Origin: Hyphomicrobiales bacterium
GTDB lineage: Bacteria > Pseudomonadota > Alphaproteobacteria > Rhizobiales > Rhizobiaceae
Direction: 5' to 3'
DNA length: 64,000 nucleotides
Assembly: GCA_900465665.1 (NCBI GenBank)
Contig: UBJO01000001.1
Span: 55,372 to 119,371 of the forward strand
How positions within the stretch are numbered: the first letter of the stretch is position 1; every line of letters begins with the position of its first letter. A model generated the notes under the pieces. It searched no databases and was not told the DNA's origin. It worked only from the letters and a program-made list of their open reading frames with translations. The translations under genes were made by a program, and so were the position numbers. Of this stretch, positions 55,711-64,000 are shown piece after piece.

Positions 55711-57287
55711 TGAACTATAAGAGCCGCCAGACCGAAATAGCCGTCGCGCAATCGCGCGACGGCATGGTGACGACGCCGCATTGGCAGGCGAGTGAGGCCG
55801 GCGCCAAGGTGTTGGCGCGCGGCGGCAACGCTATAGAGGCGCTGGTCGCCGCCGGTGCCGCGCTCTCCGTGACCTACCCACATTTCTGCGGTCTCGGTGG
55901 TGATGCCGTCTGGATGGTCTGCGACCGGGATGGCGCCGCGCGCACCTTCCTCGGCATCGGCCAGGCTGCCGCGAATACCAAGATCAACGGCCCGATCCCG
56001 CCGCGCGGTCCGGCTTCGACGCTGACGACCGCCTGCCTGGTCGATAGCTGGGAGAAGGTGCTCGATCACTCGGCGACGGCCTGGGGCGGCTCCGGGCGCT
56101 TGGCAGCATTGCTCGACGATGCCATCACACTCGCCGAAGACGGCTTTGCGGTAACCCCATCGCAAACGTTCTGGCATGACTTTCGCACCGGCGAATCCGC
56201 GACTTGGCCGGGCTTTCGCGACCTCTTTCAGCGCGATGGCGTCCAGCGCCAGCCGGCGTTGGCGCGAACGCTGAAGGCTATCGCCGCCAATGGTGCTCGG
56301 GACTTCTACGAGGGCGCATTGGCGGACCAGATCGCGCGCGGCCTTGCCGCCGCAGGCTCACCGCTTACAGCCGCGGATCTCGCGGCGACGCGAGCCCGTA
56401 TGGTTGAGCCGGTGAGGCTCGCCTATGGCGACACCGTTCTGCTGGCGCCACCGCCGCCGACGCAGGGCGTGACCACGCTGGCCATCATGGCCGTACTTGC
56501 GCAACTGGCGCCCGGGAGCAAAGCACCGGACAGCGCCGCTTATTACCATGCGCTTGTGGAATCCGTGAAGCAGGCCTTTGTCGATCGCCATCTCATCGCA
56601 GATCCCGAATTCGGGAACGACTCCACGAAAATGCTTCTCGATGCTCAGCGGTTGGCTGCAAAGGCCGCGGCGATCGATCCCAACCGCGCCGCCGAGTGGC
56701 CCGCCCCTTACAGGCAGGGCGACACCGCGCTTCTGGCCGCAGTCGATGCCGAAGGCCGAGCCGCCTGCCTGCTGCAGAGTATTTATTTCGATTGGGGCAG
56801 CGGCGTCGTTGCCGGCGACACGGGTATTCTCTGGCAGAACCGCGGTGCCGCCTTCAGCACCGATCCCGCCAGCCCGAATTTCGTTCAACCCGGAAAACGA
56901 CCCTTCTACACGCTGAACCCTGGCCTTGCGCTTAAGGACGGTCGCCCGCATCTGGTCTACGGCACACAGGGCGCTGATGGGCAACCGCAAACGCTGGCCC
57001 TATTGCTCAGCCTGTTGATCGATCATGGCCTTGATCCGCTGGCCGCTTTGTCGAGGCCGCGCTTCCTGCTTGGCCGCACCTTTTCCGATAGCCGTGACAA
57101 TCTGAAGCTCGAGGAGAATATCGGCGCCGACACGCTCGCGGCTCTCAGTTCCATGGGCCACGAAGTTTCCACCATCGCCACGCTAAGCCCGCTTGGCGGC
57201 CAGGCGGGCATCATTCGCATTCAGGAGAACGGGCAGATGGAAGCGGCACACGACCCGCGTAGCGATGGGGGAGCCATCGGCATATGA
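55710..57287 (+). CDS. Gamma-glutamyltransferase-fold protein, oxamate amidohydrolase-like
   Basis: The 525-aa product is an Ntn-hydrolase of the GGT family. The ARGGNAIEALVAAGAAL segment near the N-terminus, the GSGVVAGDTGILWQNRG block and the PFYTLNPGLAL motif are closest to oxamate amidohydrolase (HpxW)-type members. In GGTs the chain is cut before a conserved Thr (usually TTH or GDTT), which becomes the nucleophile. Here the aligned sequence is GDTA, giving T339 and A340, so the nucleophile position is Ala unless the preceding Thr is used. There is no signal peptide, so it is cytosolic. It overlaps both flanking amidohydrolase genes. Confidence 0.85.
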   Translation: MNYKSRQTEIAVAQSRDGMVTTPHWQASEAGAKVLARGGNAIEALVAAGAALSVTYPHFCGLGGDAVWMVCDRDGAARTFLGIGQAAANTKINGPIPPRGPASTLTTACLVDSWEKVLDHSATAWGGSGRLAALLDDAITLAEDGFAVTPSQTFWHDFRTGESATWPGFRDLFQRDGVQRQPALARTLKAIAANGARDFYEGALADQIARGLAAAGSPLTAADLAATRARMVEPVRLAYGDTVLLAPPPPTQGVTTLAIMAVLAQLAPGSKAPDSAAYYHALVESVKQAFVDRHLIADPEFGNDSTKMLLDAQRLAAKAAAIDPNRAAEWPAPYRQGDTALLAAVDAEGRAACLLQSIYFDWGSGVVAGDTGILWQNRGAAFSTDPASPNFVQPGKRPFYTLNPGLALKDGRPHLVYGTQGADGQPQTLALLLSLLIDHGLDPLAALSRPRFLLGRTFSDSRDNLKLEENIGADTLAALSSMGHEVSTIATLSPLGGQAGIIRIQENGQMEAAHDPRSDGGAIGI

Positions 57288-58591
57288 GCAGCGCATTCGA
57301 TAATCTTTTCGACCTCGTCATCCGCAATGTCCGCCTGGAGGAAGATGGTGCGCTCGTCGACATCGCGGTGCGCGACGGCCTGATCGCAGCGATCGCGCCA
57401 CGCTTGCGCTGTGACACAGTCACAAATTTCGATGGCAAAGAAAGCTTTGCGTTCACCGGCTTCGTCGATACGCATGTGCATCTGGACAAGGCCTGCATCC
57501 TCGATCGCTGCTCGATCTGCGAGGGGACACTCGCTGAGGCGGTGCGCGAGACAGCGCGTGCCAAGTCCGGCTTCACCGAGGACGATGTCTACGAGCGAGC
57601 CGCCCGCGTCGTCGAGAAGGCGATCTCCCACGGCACGGTGCGAATGCGCACCTTCGTTGAGATCGACCCCCGCGCCGGCTTGCGCTCCTTCGAGGCGATC
57701 AAGCGCATCAAGGCGGATTACGCCTTCGCGACCGATATCGAGATTTGTGCCTTCGCGCAGGACGGCCTCACCAACGAGCCCGAAACCTTCGATATGCTCG
57801 ACGCTGCACTTGCCGACGGAGCCGACCTTATCGGCGGCTGCCCCTACACCGATCCGGCTCCTGAAGCTCACATCGCCAGTATCTTCGAACTGGCAGTGAA
57901 ACACGGCGTCGCCGTCGATTTCCATCTCGACTTCAGCCTTGATCCCGACAAGACCGATCTGCCTGCCGTCATCGAGGCAACGAAACACCACGGCTGGCAA
58001 GGCCGGGTCTCGATTGGCCATGTCACCAACCTGTCGGCATTACCCGAGGCATCGGTGATCGAGATCGCGAAGAACCTGGCTGACGCCGGGATTGCCTTGA
58101 CCGTGCTGCCTGCGACGGATCTGTTCTTGAACGGTCGCACTCACGACCGGCTGGTGCCCCGCGGCGTCGCCTCCGCCCATGTCCTTGCCGCGCACGGTGT
58201 CGTCACTTCTGTTGCGACCAACAACGTGCTCAACCCCTTCACGCCTTATGGAGACGCTTCGCTGATCAGAATGGCCAATCTCTATGCCAACGTCGCCCAG
58301 CTCTCGCGCGACGCTGACATTGTAGCAGTGTTCGACATGGTCGGATCATCCGCCGCACGCCAGCTTGGTGTGCCCCATGGGATTACGGTTGGCAAAAAGG
58401 CTACGATCATTCTCGTCGAGGCAGCCGGGCCAAAGGCGGCCGTGCGCGAAATCGGCAGGATTGTCGCCGGCTGGAAAAGCGGCCGCCAAAGTTTTCACAA
58501 TGGCGAGCCACGACTTAACAAACCGCATCGACAGTGCGAGGATCCAAATCAAGCAATAACTTGCGTGACGGAGCTCGGCGATCCGGTATAG
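57284..58591 (+). CDS. Amidohydrolase, divergent cytosine deaminase-like
   Basis: The 435-aa product has the amidohydrolase pattern H64-x-H66 (THVHLDK), H214 and H246, but the CodA Glu217 position is F217 (HLDF) and the Asp313-Asp314 pair is N313-N314 (ATNNVLNPF). The surrounding NPFTPYGDASLIRMANL block is intact and looks like a conserved subfamily rather than decay. It may therefore use a different metal arrangement or a different substrate class. It overlaps the GGT-like gene by 4 bp (ATGA) and is the last gene of the operon. The C-terminal 30 residues look non-conserved. Confidence 0.8.
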   Translation: MSSAFDNLFDLVIRNVRLEEDGALVDIAVRDGLIAAIAPRLRCDTVTNFDGKESFAFTGFVDTHVHLDKACILDRCSICEGTLAEAVRETARAKSGFTEDDVYERAARVVEKAISHGTVRMRTFVEIDPRAGLRSFEAIKRIKADYAFATDIEICAFAQDGLTNEPETFDMLDAALADGADLIGGCPYTDPAPEAHIASIFELAVKHGVAVDFHLDFSLDPDKTDLPAVIEATKHHGWQGRVSIGHVTNLSALPEASVIEIAKNLADAGIALTVLPATDLFLNGRTHDRLVPRGVASAHVLAAHGVVTSVATNNVLNPFTPYGDASLIRMANLYANVAQLSRDADIVAVFDMVGSSAARQLGVPHGITVGKKATIILVEAAGPKAAVREIGRIVAGWKSGRQSFHNGEPRLNKPHRQCEDPNQAITCVTELGDPV

Positions 58592-58627
58592 ATGGTGATC
58601 ATTTAACATACATCAGCCAGGCCGCCC

Positions 58628-59569
58628 GTGGATCAGATACTTGCCATTCGTACCTTTGTCCGCGTCGCCGAGGCCGGCTCCTTCGTCAAGGCTGCCGACG
58701 CGCTGAACCTGCCCCGTTCCTCCGTTAGCAAGCTCGTGCAGGATCTTGAGGCGCACCTCGGGACAAAATTGGTGGAGCGCACCACGCGGTCGGTCACAAT
58801 GACCACCGAAGGCGCCGTTTACCACGATCGCGCGCTTAAGCTTCTCGCCGATCTCGATGACATGGACGGCACGGTCGCAGGCTCCCGTAGCGCGCCAAGG
58901 GGAAAGCTGCGTGTCGACATTGGCTCCGTACTGGCAAACCAAATCCTCATTCCCGCTCTTTCCGAATTTCAGCACCAATACCCCGAGATCGACCTCATGC
59001 TGGGGGTTAGCGATCGCCCGGCCGACCTCGTCAGTGAGGGGATCGATTGCGTCATCCGTGGCGGGGCGCTGAGTGACTCTTCGATGAAAGCGCGAAAGCT
59101 GTGCGAACTGGATTACGTCATCTGCGCTGCGCCCAGTTATCTGGATGGTCTGCCTTTGCCGAAGCGACCGGATGATATCGAGAGACGTCGGATTGTCAGC
59201 TACTTCTCCGCGTCATCGGGAAAGCGATTTCCAGTGCGCTTTCAGCGCGGCCAAGAGCGACGCGAATATCTTTCGACCTCAAACGGCATTTCGGTCAATG
59301 AAAGCACCGCACACCTGAACGCACTGCTCGCCGGCCTCGGCATTGGCCAAAGCTTTGGCTTCCTCGCAAGACCACATTTCCAGACGGGGGCGCTCGTCGA
59401 ACTGCTGCCCGATTGGAAGCCGGACAATCATCCACTGCATCTCGTCTACCCGGCCGATCGATTTCCAAACCCGCGGCTGCGCGCCTTCACGGAATGGGCG
59501 ACGAAAGTATTCGAAGCCGTCGATGCCAGACGCAATGTGACGACGGAGATCATCCATCCCCATGGATAA
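58628..59569 (+). CDS. LysR-family regulator (CrgA/AaeR-like)
   Basis: The 313-aa product has an N-terminal LysR HTH (EAGSFVKAADALNLPRSSVS) and a LysR substrate-binding domain of the single-copy CrgA-like subgroup, which often controls an oxidoreductase gene next to it. It starts at GTG 58628, 36 bp after the amidohydrolase stop. The SDR and zinc-dehydrogenase genes downstream on the same strand are its likely targets. Confidence 0.9.
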   Translation: MDQILAIRTFVRVAEAGSFVKAADALNLPRSSVSKLVQDLEAHLGTKLVERTTRSVTMTTEGAVYHDRALKLLADLDDMDGTVAGSRSAPRGKLRVDIGSVLANQILIPALSEFQHQYPEIDLMLGVSDRPADLVSEGIDCVIRGGALSDSSMKARKLCELDYVICAAPSYLDGLPLPKRPDDIERRRIVSYFSASSGKRFPVRFQRGQERREYLSTSNGISVNESTAHLNALLAGLGIGQSFGFLARPHFQTGALVELLPDWKPDNHPLHLVYPADRFPNPRLRAFTEWATKVFEAVDARRNVTTEIIHPHG

Positions 59570-59736
59570 TGTCTCCACGCTCAGCGGCTTCTCGCCGCCA
59601 AGCTGACGAACTAACTTCTCCTCATCGGACGGCGACGAGGCCAACAGCCAACGCCACCTCCCGAACAGTTTCATAACTTCAAAAGGCCGTGGATGCGGGC
59701 TGAACCCTTGCGCGCGCCCAGCATCAGGAGAGTAAA

Positions 59737-60492
59737 ATGACCAATAGACTTGAAAACAAGATTGCCGTCGTCACCGGAGCAACCAGCGGCATCGGCCTTT
59801 CGACAGCCAAGCTTTTCGCTGCCGAAGGCGCGCGCGTCTACATCACCGGTCGGCGCAAGGATGCGCTCGACAAGGCAGTGGCCGAGATCGGCCATGGTGC
59901 AGTCGGCATGCAGGCCGACTCTTCCAGCAACGCTGACCTCGACCAGCTGTTCGCCCAGGTAAAGTCGGAACAGGGCCATCTTGACGCTCTCGTCGTCAAC
60001 GCCGGCGGCGGCAGTATGCTTCCGCTCGGCCAGATCACCGAAGAACAGGTCGATGATACCTTCGGCCGCAACGTGAAAGCTGTTATCTTCACTGTCCAGA
60101 AGGCGCTTCCGCTATTGGGCAAGGGCTCATCGGTCGTACTGACCGGCTCGACCGCCGGCACCGAGGGTACCGCCGCCTTCTCCGTCTACTCGGCTTCGAA
60201 GGCCGCCGTCCGCAACCTCGCCCGTTCCTGGGCGCTTGATCTCAAGGGTACCGGCATACGCGTCAACGTCGTCTCGCCCGGCGCCACACGCACACCCGGC
60301 CTCGTCGAACTTGCCGGCGACGACAAGGAACAGCAGCAGGGTCTCATCGACTATCTCGCCTCACGCATCCCACTTGGCCGCGTCGGTGACCCCGAGGAGA
60401 TTGCCAAGGCCACCCTGTTCCTTGCTTCCGACGACGCGAGCTTCGTCAACGGTGCCGAACTCTTTGCCGATGGCGGCCAGGCCCAGGTCTAG
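59737..60492 (+). CDS. Short-chain dehydrogenase/reductase
   Basis: The 251-aa product is a classical SDR with TGATSGIG near residue 14, NAGG in place of NNAG, the catalytic Ser in LTGSTAG and the YSASK pair. CAGGAGAG lies a few bases before the ATG. It is followed directly by a decayed zinc-type dehydrogenase. The substrate is unknown. The 167 bp between the LysR gene and this gene contain nothing recognisable apart from the promoter region. Confidence 0.9.
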   Translation: MTNRLENKIAVVTGATSGIGLSTAKLFAAEGARVYITGRRKDALDKAVAEIGHGAVGMQADSSSNADLDQLFAQVKSEQGHLDALVVNAGGGSMLPLGQITEEQVDDTFGRNVKAVIFTVQKALPLLGKGSSVVLTGSTAGTEGTAAFSVYSASKAAVRNLARSWALDLKGTGIRVNVVSPGATRTPGLVELAGDDKEQQQGLIDYLASRIPLGRVGDPEEIAKATLFLASDDASFVNGAELFADGGQAQV

Positions 60493-60533
60493 CGCCACAG
60501 CAGGAGCGGCAACAGCCGCTCCACTTCTCATAA

Positions 60534-61502
60534 CCTGAGGACGTTCTTCAGACAGTCGAAGTCGAAAATCCCAAGCTTCCAGAACCCAACGAAGTGCTGA
60601 TCCGGGTGCTTCTGCGACTAGTCCACCACGGCGATCTTCTCGGTATAGCAGGACGCTACCAGCCCGGAGCAGCGCTGCCGAAAGAGGGTGTCCGCGTCGG
60701 CTTCGAGGGCTACGGCATCGTCGAGAGAGCGGGCGATGAGGTCGCGTTAAAGTCGGGCGCCCGCGTCGCTTTCTTCCCCGGCAAGGGCGCATGGAGCGAG
60801 AAGGTCATCGTCTCGGCCGAATACGTTACCGAAATACCCGACAATGTATCGGACGAAGCCGCAGCACAACTGCACGTCAACCCTTTGACGGCGGCGCTTC
60901 TCCTGCGGGCCGTGGAGGCATCCGGCGCAGAGCCAGGCCGCGACGTCGTCGTTCTCACCGCCGCCGGTTCCGCCGTTGCCAGACTGGTGATTGGACTGCT
61001 TCTCGATCGCGGTTTCGATGTCGTCGGCGTTATCAGGCGGGAAACGGGCGTGAACGAACTCAACGTCGTGTTTCCTGATCTGCCGGTTGTTTCCACTGAC
61101 AAGCCGGGCTGGCAGGGCAGGGTGATCTCGGCTGCCGACGGTCATCCCATCGGCGTCGTGCTCGACCCCGTCGGCGGCGAGACGGCCAGTGCCGCAGTCG
61201 GGCTGCTCGCCCAGAGCGGCAGCCTGGTGTCTTACGGCGACCTTTCCGGACAACCGATCTCGGTACCCGCGCTTTACTTTTCGACGCGCGACATCCGGAT
61301 TTCGGGCGTGACGGTCGGACGGTGGGCGGGCCTGCCTGTCGAAGTTCGCAAGGCCGACCTCCAGCTGGAGCTTGAACTCGCAGCCAGCAAGCCGGATCTG
61401 TTTCAAGTCGAGAAGATCTTCGATCTCGCGGATGTCGGTGAGGCTGCAGCACTTGTCGAAAAGCCCGGAAAATCCGGCACGGTTCTGGTCGCGTCACCCT
61501 AG
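60534..61502 (+). pseudogene. Zinc-type alcohol dehydrogenase/quinone reductase, 5'-disrupted
   Basis: The reading frame encodes most of an MDR-family NAD(P)H-dependent oxidoreductase, with GVRVGFEGYGIVERAG, the TAAGSAVARLVIGL cofactor region and the LDPVGGETA segment. The homologous N-terminal text PEDVLQTVEVENPKLPEP is readable from 60534, but it is preceded in frame by TAA at 60531, exactly where the Asn/Asp of the usual FGxPEDVL motif should be, and no ATG exists upstream. Translation could only start at GTG 60594, losing about 30 residues of the catalytic domain. It is therefore likely inactive or a shortened remnant. Confidence 0.65.
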
Positions 61503-61551
61503 GCGCGATGCATCCCAAATACACGATCAGCCAACCAAAAGAGAAAAGGCC

Positions 61552-61894
61552 TTGGCCGACCACAACAAGACCCTCCCGACCAACATGCTCGTCAGCGCCT
61601 ATTATCGCGTTCACCCGGATGATCGCCAGACCTTCACCGAAGCGGCAATCTCGGACATGAAGGTGGCAGCCAAGATCGACGGATGCGTTTGCTACGCCTT
61701 CGCGCCGGATCTGACGGCTCCAGCTCGTCAAGGGTTTGAGAGACGAAGCCGCCTACGAAGCGCACGACGACCCGCCGATCTTCCCGAAGGCTCTGAGCAC
61801 TATGGTGCAGTTTGTCCGGATCCTCGACCGACAGGCTATCCGCTACGATGTCGCACAACAGCACGTCAATGACCCGCGCGGCTGCGTCTCCTGA
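61552..61894 (+). pseudogene. Antibiotic biosynthesis monooxygenase (ABM)-type protein, frameshifted
   Basis: From TTG 61552 (or ATG 61585) the frame reads a typical ABM-domain start (MLVSAYYRVHPDDRQTFTEA) as far as about 61720. The expected continuation, LVKGLRDEAAYEAHDDPPIF and onward, is in another frame and runs to a TGA at 61892-61894. A small deletion near 61720-61730 explains both the frame change and a few missing residues. Such small dimeric proteins act as quinol monooxygenases or on reactive compounds. Confidence 0.7.
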
Positions 61895-61959
61895 CACGCA
61901 CCTCCGATTCAGAAACGATTGAGATCGGCTCAAACAGCAACCAAGTCGAGGGATAAGAA

Positions 61960-62263
61960 ATGACCGCCTCATCGACAGTCGCAACGCGCCGACGCATTCT
62001 TCAGATCACGCTTGCAGCACCCGCCGCAGCGGCGCTGACATCCCAGGCGATTGCGGCGCAAGCGCAACCGATGCTTGTACCCGCAACCGACGCGGTCACG
62101 ACTTTCAAAGCTTTCGTACCGCAGGCCGCCAGTGACGATCTGAAGCATTGCCTCCGATCCCCAGATCGTCGAGCCCAAGCACAAGGATGAACGCAGGTAT
62201 GTCGTCTTCGCCTCATCGGTTGACGGCAAACCCGGCACGGTCCGGCAGGTGCAGATCGATTGA
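61960..62263 (+). pseudogene. Tat-signal protein remnant, possible epoxide hydrolase N-terminus
   Basis: From ATG 61960 a twin-arginine signal (RRRIL plus a hydrophobic Ala-rich stretch) is followed by TFKAFVPQAASDDLKHCL, which resembles the start of the epoxide hydrolase N-terminal domain. The frame then degenerates. A second frame from about 62150 reads SDPQIVEPKHKDERRYVVFA and ends at TGA 62261. The piece after the shift is not recognised. It is too short for the whole enzyme, so a large internal deletion is likely. Confidence 0.5.
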
Positions 62264-62288
62264 CGTGAACAGACTTGGGTAAACCGAT

Positions 62289-62314
62289 GGCCCGCGGCTT
62301 GACTGCGGGCCTTT
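62289..62314 (+). terminator. Weak hairpin terminator
   Basis: GGCCCGC (62289-62295) and GCGGGCC (62305-62311) form a 7-bp stem followed by TTT. It would end transcription of the remnant gene on its left. Confidence 0.5.
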
Positions 62315-62333
62315 GCCTCTCAAGGAATGAGAC

Positions 62334-62868
62334 ATGGATGATCTTCTGACACAGGTCGAGCCGATGATCCCGGCGCTAAGGCGATAGGCGCGCGGTCTGA
62401 TCCCGTATCGAGAAGCGGCTGACGATATCGTGCAGGACTGCCTCGAGCGGGTCGTCACGACCTGGACGCGCCGACGGGATGGTAATGCGCGCTCTTGGGT
62501 GTTCGCTATTCTTCACAATCTCGCCGTCAACAGGATACGACAGGAAGCACGACGCGCGGTTATCGTTATAATCGACGAGTTGCCGGAGGCGAAAGCAGTA
62601 GATGCCGGTCAGGACAATATTGTTTGACCAGGATTTTCTTGCGGCCATGGAGCGTCCACTGCCGGACTATCCGAGTGTCTTGCTTTTGGTGGCGGCAGAG
62701 GATCTGAGCTACGCGGAGGCCGCCGACGTCCTCGACACACCCGTCCGAACCATCATGTCGCGTGCGATCGATTTGTGGGCGGACGTTCGGTGCCTCAGTC
62801 TCGAGCTAAAGTCTACCTTCGTTGACCGAACTCGTGACGAGATCGCTCGCGTCCGATTTTTAATTTGA
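62334..62868 (+). pseudogene. ECF sigma factor, stop codon and frameshift
   Basis: The ATG at 62334 starts a rhizobial ECF-type sigma factor: MDDLLTQVEPMIPALRR, then TAG at 62385 where Tyr is expected. The same frame continues with ARGLIPYREAADDIVQDCLE and the sigma-2 region through NRIRQEARR. Near 62600 the frame shifts by one, and region 4 reads on as VLLLVAAEDLSYAEAADVLD. Two independent lesions mark it as inactive. No anti-sigma gene is visible next to it. Confidence 0.8.
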
Positions 62869-63037
62869 TCTCACAGCTGGTTCGCCGTATCGCTGCGACA
62901 TCGGTGCGCGCCGTAAGCTATTCGACACGTGTTTTACCGCGTGAACGAATTGTTCGGCGAAGGAGAACAACAGCCTCCGCATGCACCTCACGTCGACGCG
63001 CCTCCCTGATCGAAAAAAGCTGCTTGCGTTCTTTCGA

Positions 63038-63301
63038 TTAGAGTTGACTGCCCGCGCTCCGTGGCTTGACATCTTCAGCTTCAACAAAGTCGATCAGAAG
63101 GTTCCGCATCACGCTATTGAGCTCCCGCAGTTCACTCACTTCCATGATGACTGGCGAGGCCAACAGCCTTCGGGCGATTGCCATGTCGATGGACTTTTCG
63201 GTCAGTCGCGTCTTGGCGGCATAATAGCGTATGAAGAAAATCGCGCAGAGCACGGCGAGTGCAACTATGATGGCGGCAAACATGGCAATGGCTGCTGGCA
63301 T
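63038..63301 (-). CDS. Small membrane protein of unknown function
   Basis: The 87-aa product has one strong membrane helix at residues 3-24, a basic juxtamembrane stretch and an amphipathic cytosolic half with several Leu/Arg repeats that could form a coiled coil. The ribosome-binding site is weak. The overlapping plus-strand frame (62981-63310) lacks any structural logic and is taken as a shadow. No family is recognised. Confidence 0.5.
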   Translation of the reverse strand: MPAAIAMFAAIIVALAVLCAIFFIRYYAAKTRLTEKSIDMAIARRLLASPVIMEVSELRELNSVMRNLLIDFVEAEDVKPRSAGSQL

Positions 63302-63445
63302 TTCAAGTAAGTCGACATTCCGGAAGCAAACTTCAAGGGCTTGCTCGGGCTTGCCTCAAGATCGTGATCTCGTTTAGCAGGGGGCCCCAATGCAGCGACA
63401 GAAACCCGGACGGCCCTGAAGAGCAGAAAGTGTGGATTTTAGAGA

Positions 63446-64000
63446 ATGAATAGAAAACCCGACCACTCCGCGGACCTTCTCGTGACGGAAAAGGACGGTG
63501 TGGTGGCAAGGCTTGCCGTGCGCGGAGGAGTTCGTCGACCCGATGCTGTGCAAGGCCTGCTGAATGCCTTGGCATCAGCAATGCTCTCCTCTAACGCCAG
63601 TCCAACGGCGAGCTTTATTGCGGGCAAGGTGCTTCAGCGAACAGAAAGAACAGGCGTCTTCAATCTCGAAGAGACGGCGCAGCGTAAGCAATCATTCGAA
63701 GCGGCTTTACGCCACACTCAGAAGTCTGGCCCGGCACTACGAAGCTTGGCGACTGCGCTCACTCAGCTCACCCAATATATCGTTTGGCAGAGCGGTCGGT
63801 CTGGACCATTTGCGAGCGTGAATTTCTCGAAAGCACACGCACATAGCGTTTTGGTCGGGCCTTCGGGACTGGAAACTCGCTCCGACATTCGGATTTGCCT
63901 GATCCTAATGGAACCGTATACCCGGTTTCCCGATAACGTGCAGGCGCGCTCCAAGGCCTTCATGCTCCTGACTCCCTCCGAAATCTGCGTCGATGGTGAG
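63446..64000 (+). CDS. DMSP lyase (DddL)-like cupin protein, cut by window end
   Basis: An open frame of 185 codons from ATG 63446 runs off the right edge. Its second half (NFSKAHAHSVLVGPSGLETRS and then MEPYTRFPDN) resembles the DddL/DMSP-lyase cupin family, in which the tripartite pattern of a GPGG turn and a YPxHxH metal motif is normal. Here the metal motif reads FPDNVQARSKAF, so the histidines are missing, suggesting a non-lyase relative such as a regulatory or sensor protein. The 144 bp between this gene and the small membrane protein on the minus strand are a divergent promoter region. The C-terminus is not visible. Confidence 0.5.
   Translation, partial: MNRKPDHSADLLVTEKDGVVARLAVRGGVRRPDAVQGLLNALASAMLSSNASPTASFIAGKVLQRTERTGVFNLEETAQRKQSFEAALRHTQKSGPALRSLATALTQLTQYIVWQSGRSGPFASVNFSKAHAHSVLVGPSGLETRSDIRICLILMEPYTRFPDNVQARSKAFMLLTPSEICVDGE

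Noticed and set aside
62981..63310. 109-codon plus-strand frame opposite the small membrane protein
   Set aside because: His/Gly/Asp-rich with no hydrophobic core; the minus-strand frame gives a clean membrane helix and coiled-coil-like tail.

Overview
The window looks like a replicon of a rhizobial alphaproteobacterium (Rhizobium/Agrobacterium/Ensifer group). It is GC-rich throughout, dense in CUT2-type sugar ABC importers each paired with its own LacI- or GntR-type regulator, and it carries an NAD-linked FdsA-type formate dehydrogenase, an OxyR/KatG pair and several families typical of this order. No rRNA, tRNA, CRISPR, transposase or phage gene was seen. The mix of catabolic modules suggests a chromid or megaplasmid, but nothing in the sequence proves this. 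All identifications come from reading motifs and translated sequence; no database search was run.

Layout, left to right. (1) 1-6750: the end of a formate dehydrogenase operon (fdsA, fdsD), two small membrane proteins, a glutathione transferase, a small unknown protein and an EamA transporter. (2) 7025-10198: an autotransporter adhesin with a 207-bp tandem repeat. (3) 10477-17389: an ABC importer, a PfkB kinase and a PF08013 protein, read as a D-tagatose (or similar ketohexose) uptake and isomerisation operon with a LacI regulator. (4) 17417-23163: a cytosolic PaoABC-like molybdenum aldehyde oxidoreductase with an XdhC-like maturation factor and a divergent TetR regulator. (5) 23220-30452: kdgF-kduD-kduI, an ABC importer and an aldehyde dehydrogenase, with a divergent GntR regulator, for unsaturated or keto-uronate use. 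(6) 30506-32989: a secreted glycine-rich repeat protein with a collagen-like stretch, and a PPP-family phosphatase. (7) 33084-42199: an ABC importer, aldose 1-epimerase, GMC oxidoreductase, galactonate dehydratase (dgoD) and SDR, with a divergent GntR regulator; together probably an oxidative galactose/galactonate route. (8) 42220-48443: an adenylate/guanylate cyclase, class I fructose-bisphosphate aldolase, and katG/oxyR. (9) 48802-58591: a GntR regulator and a BMP-type ABC importer, followed by two cytosine-deaminase-like amidohydrolases flanking a gamma-glutamyltransferase-fold protein. (10) 58628-64000: a LysR regulator and SDR, then a run of decayed genes, a small membrane protein and the start of a DddL-like cupin protein cut by the window edge.

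Four substrate-import systems share one plan: a regulator next to or divergent from the operon, a binding protein, transport subunits and two or more cytosolic enzymes. In all four, the binding-protein gene is followed directly by a perfect GC-rich hairpin with no U-tract. Such hairpins probably stabilise the binding-protein mRNA so that it is made in excess over the membrane parts.

The most unusual unit is the operon at 49724-58591. It is a nucleoside-type (BMP) transporter with three hydrolase-like enzymes. The GGT-fold member has Ala where the catalytic threonine nucleophile is expected, and the second amidohydrolase has Asn-Asn where cytosine deaminase has its metal-binding Asp. Related sites with the consensus ATCACGTATRCA lie upstream of the regulator gene and of the operon. 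The likely substrate is a nitrogen heterocycle or amide, but the sequence does not identify it.
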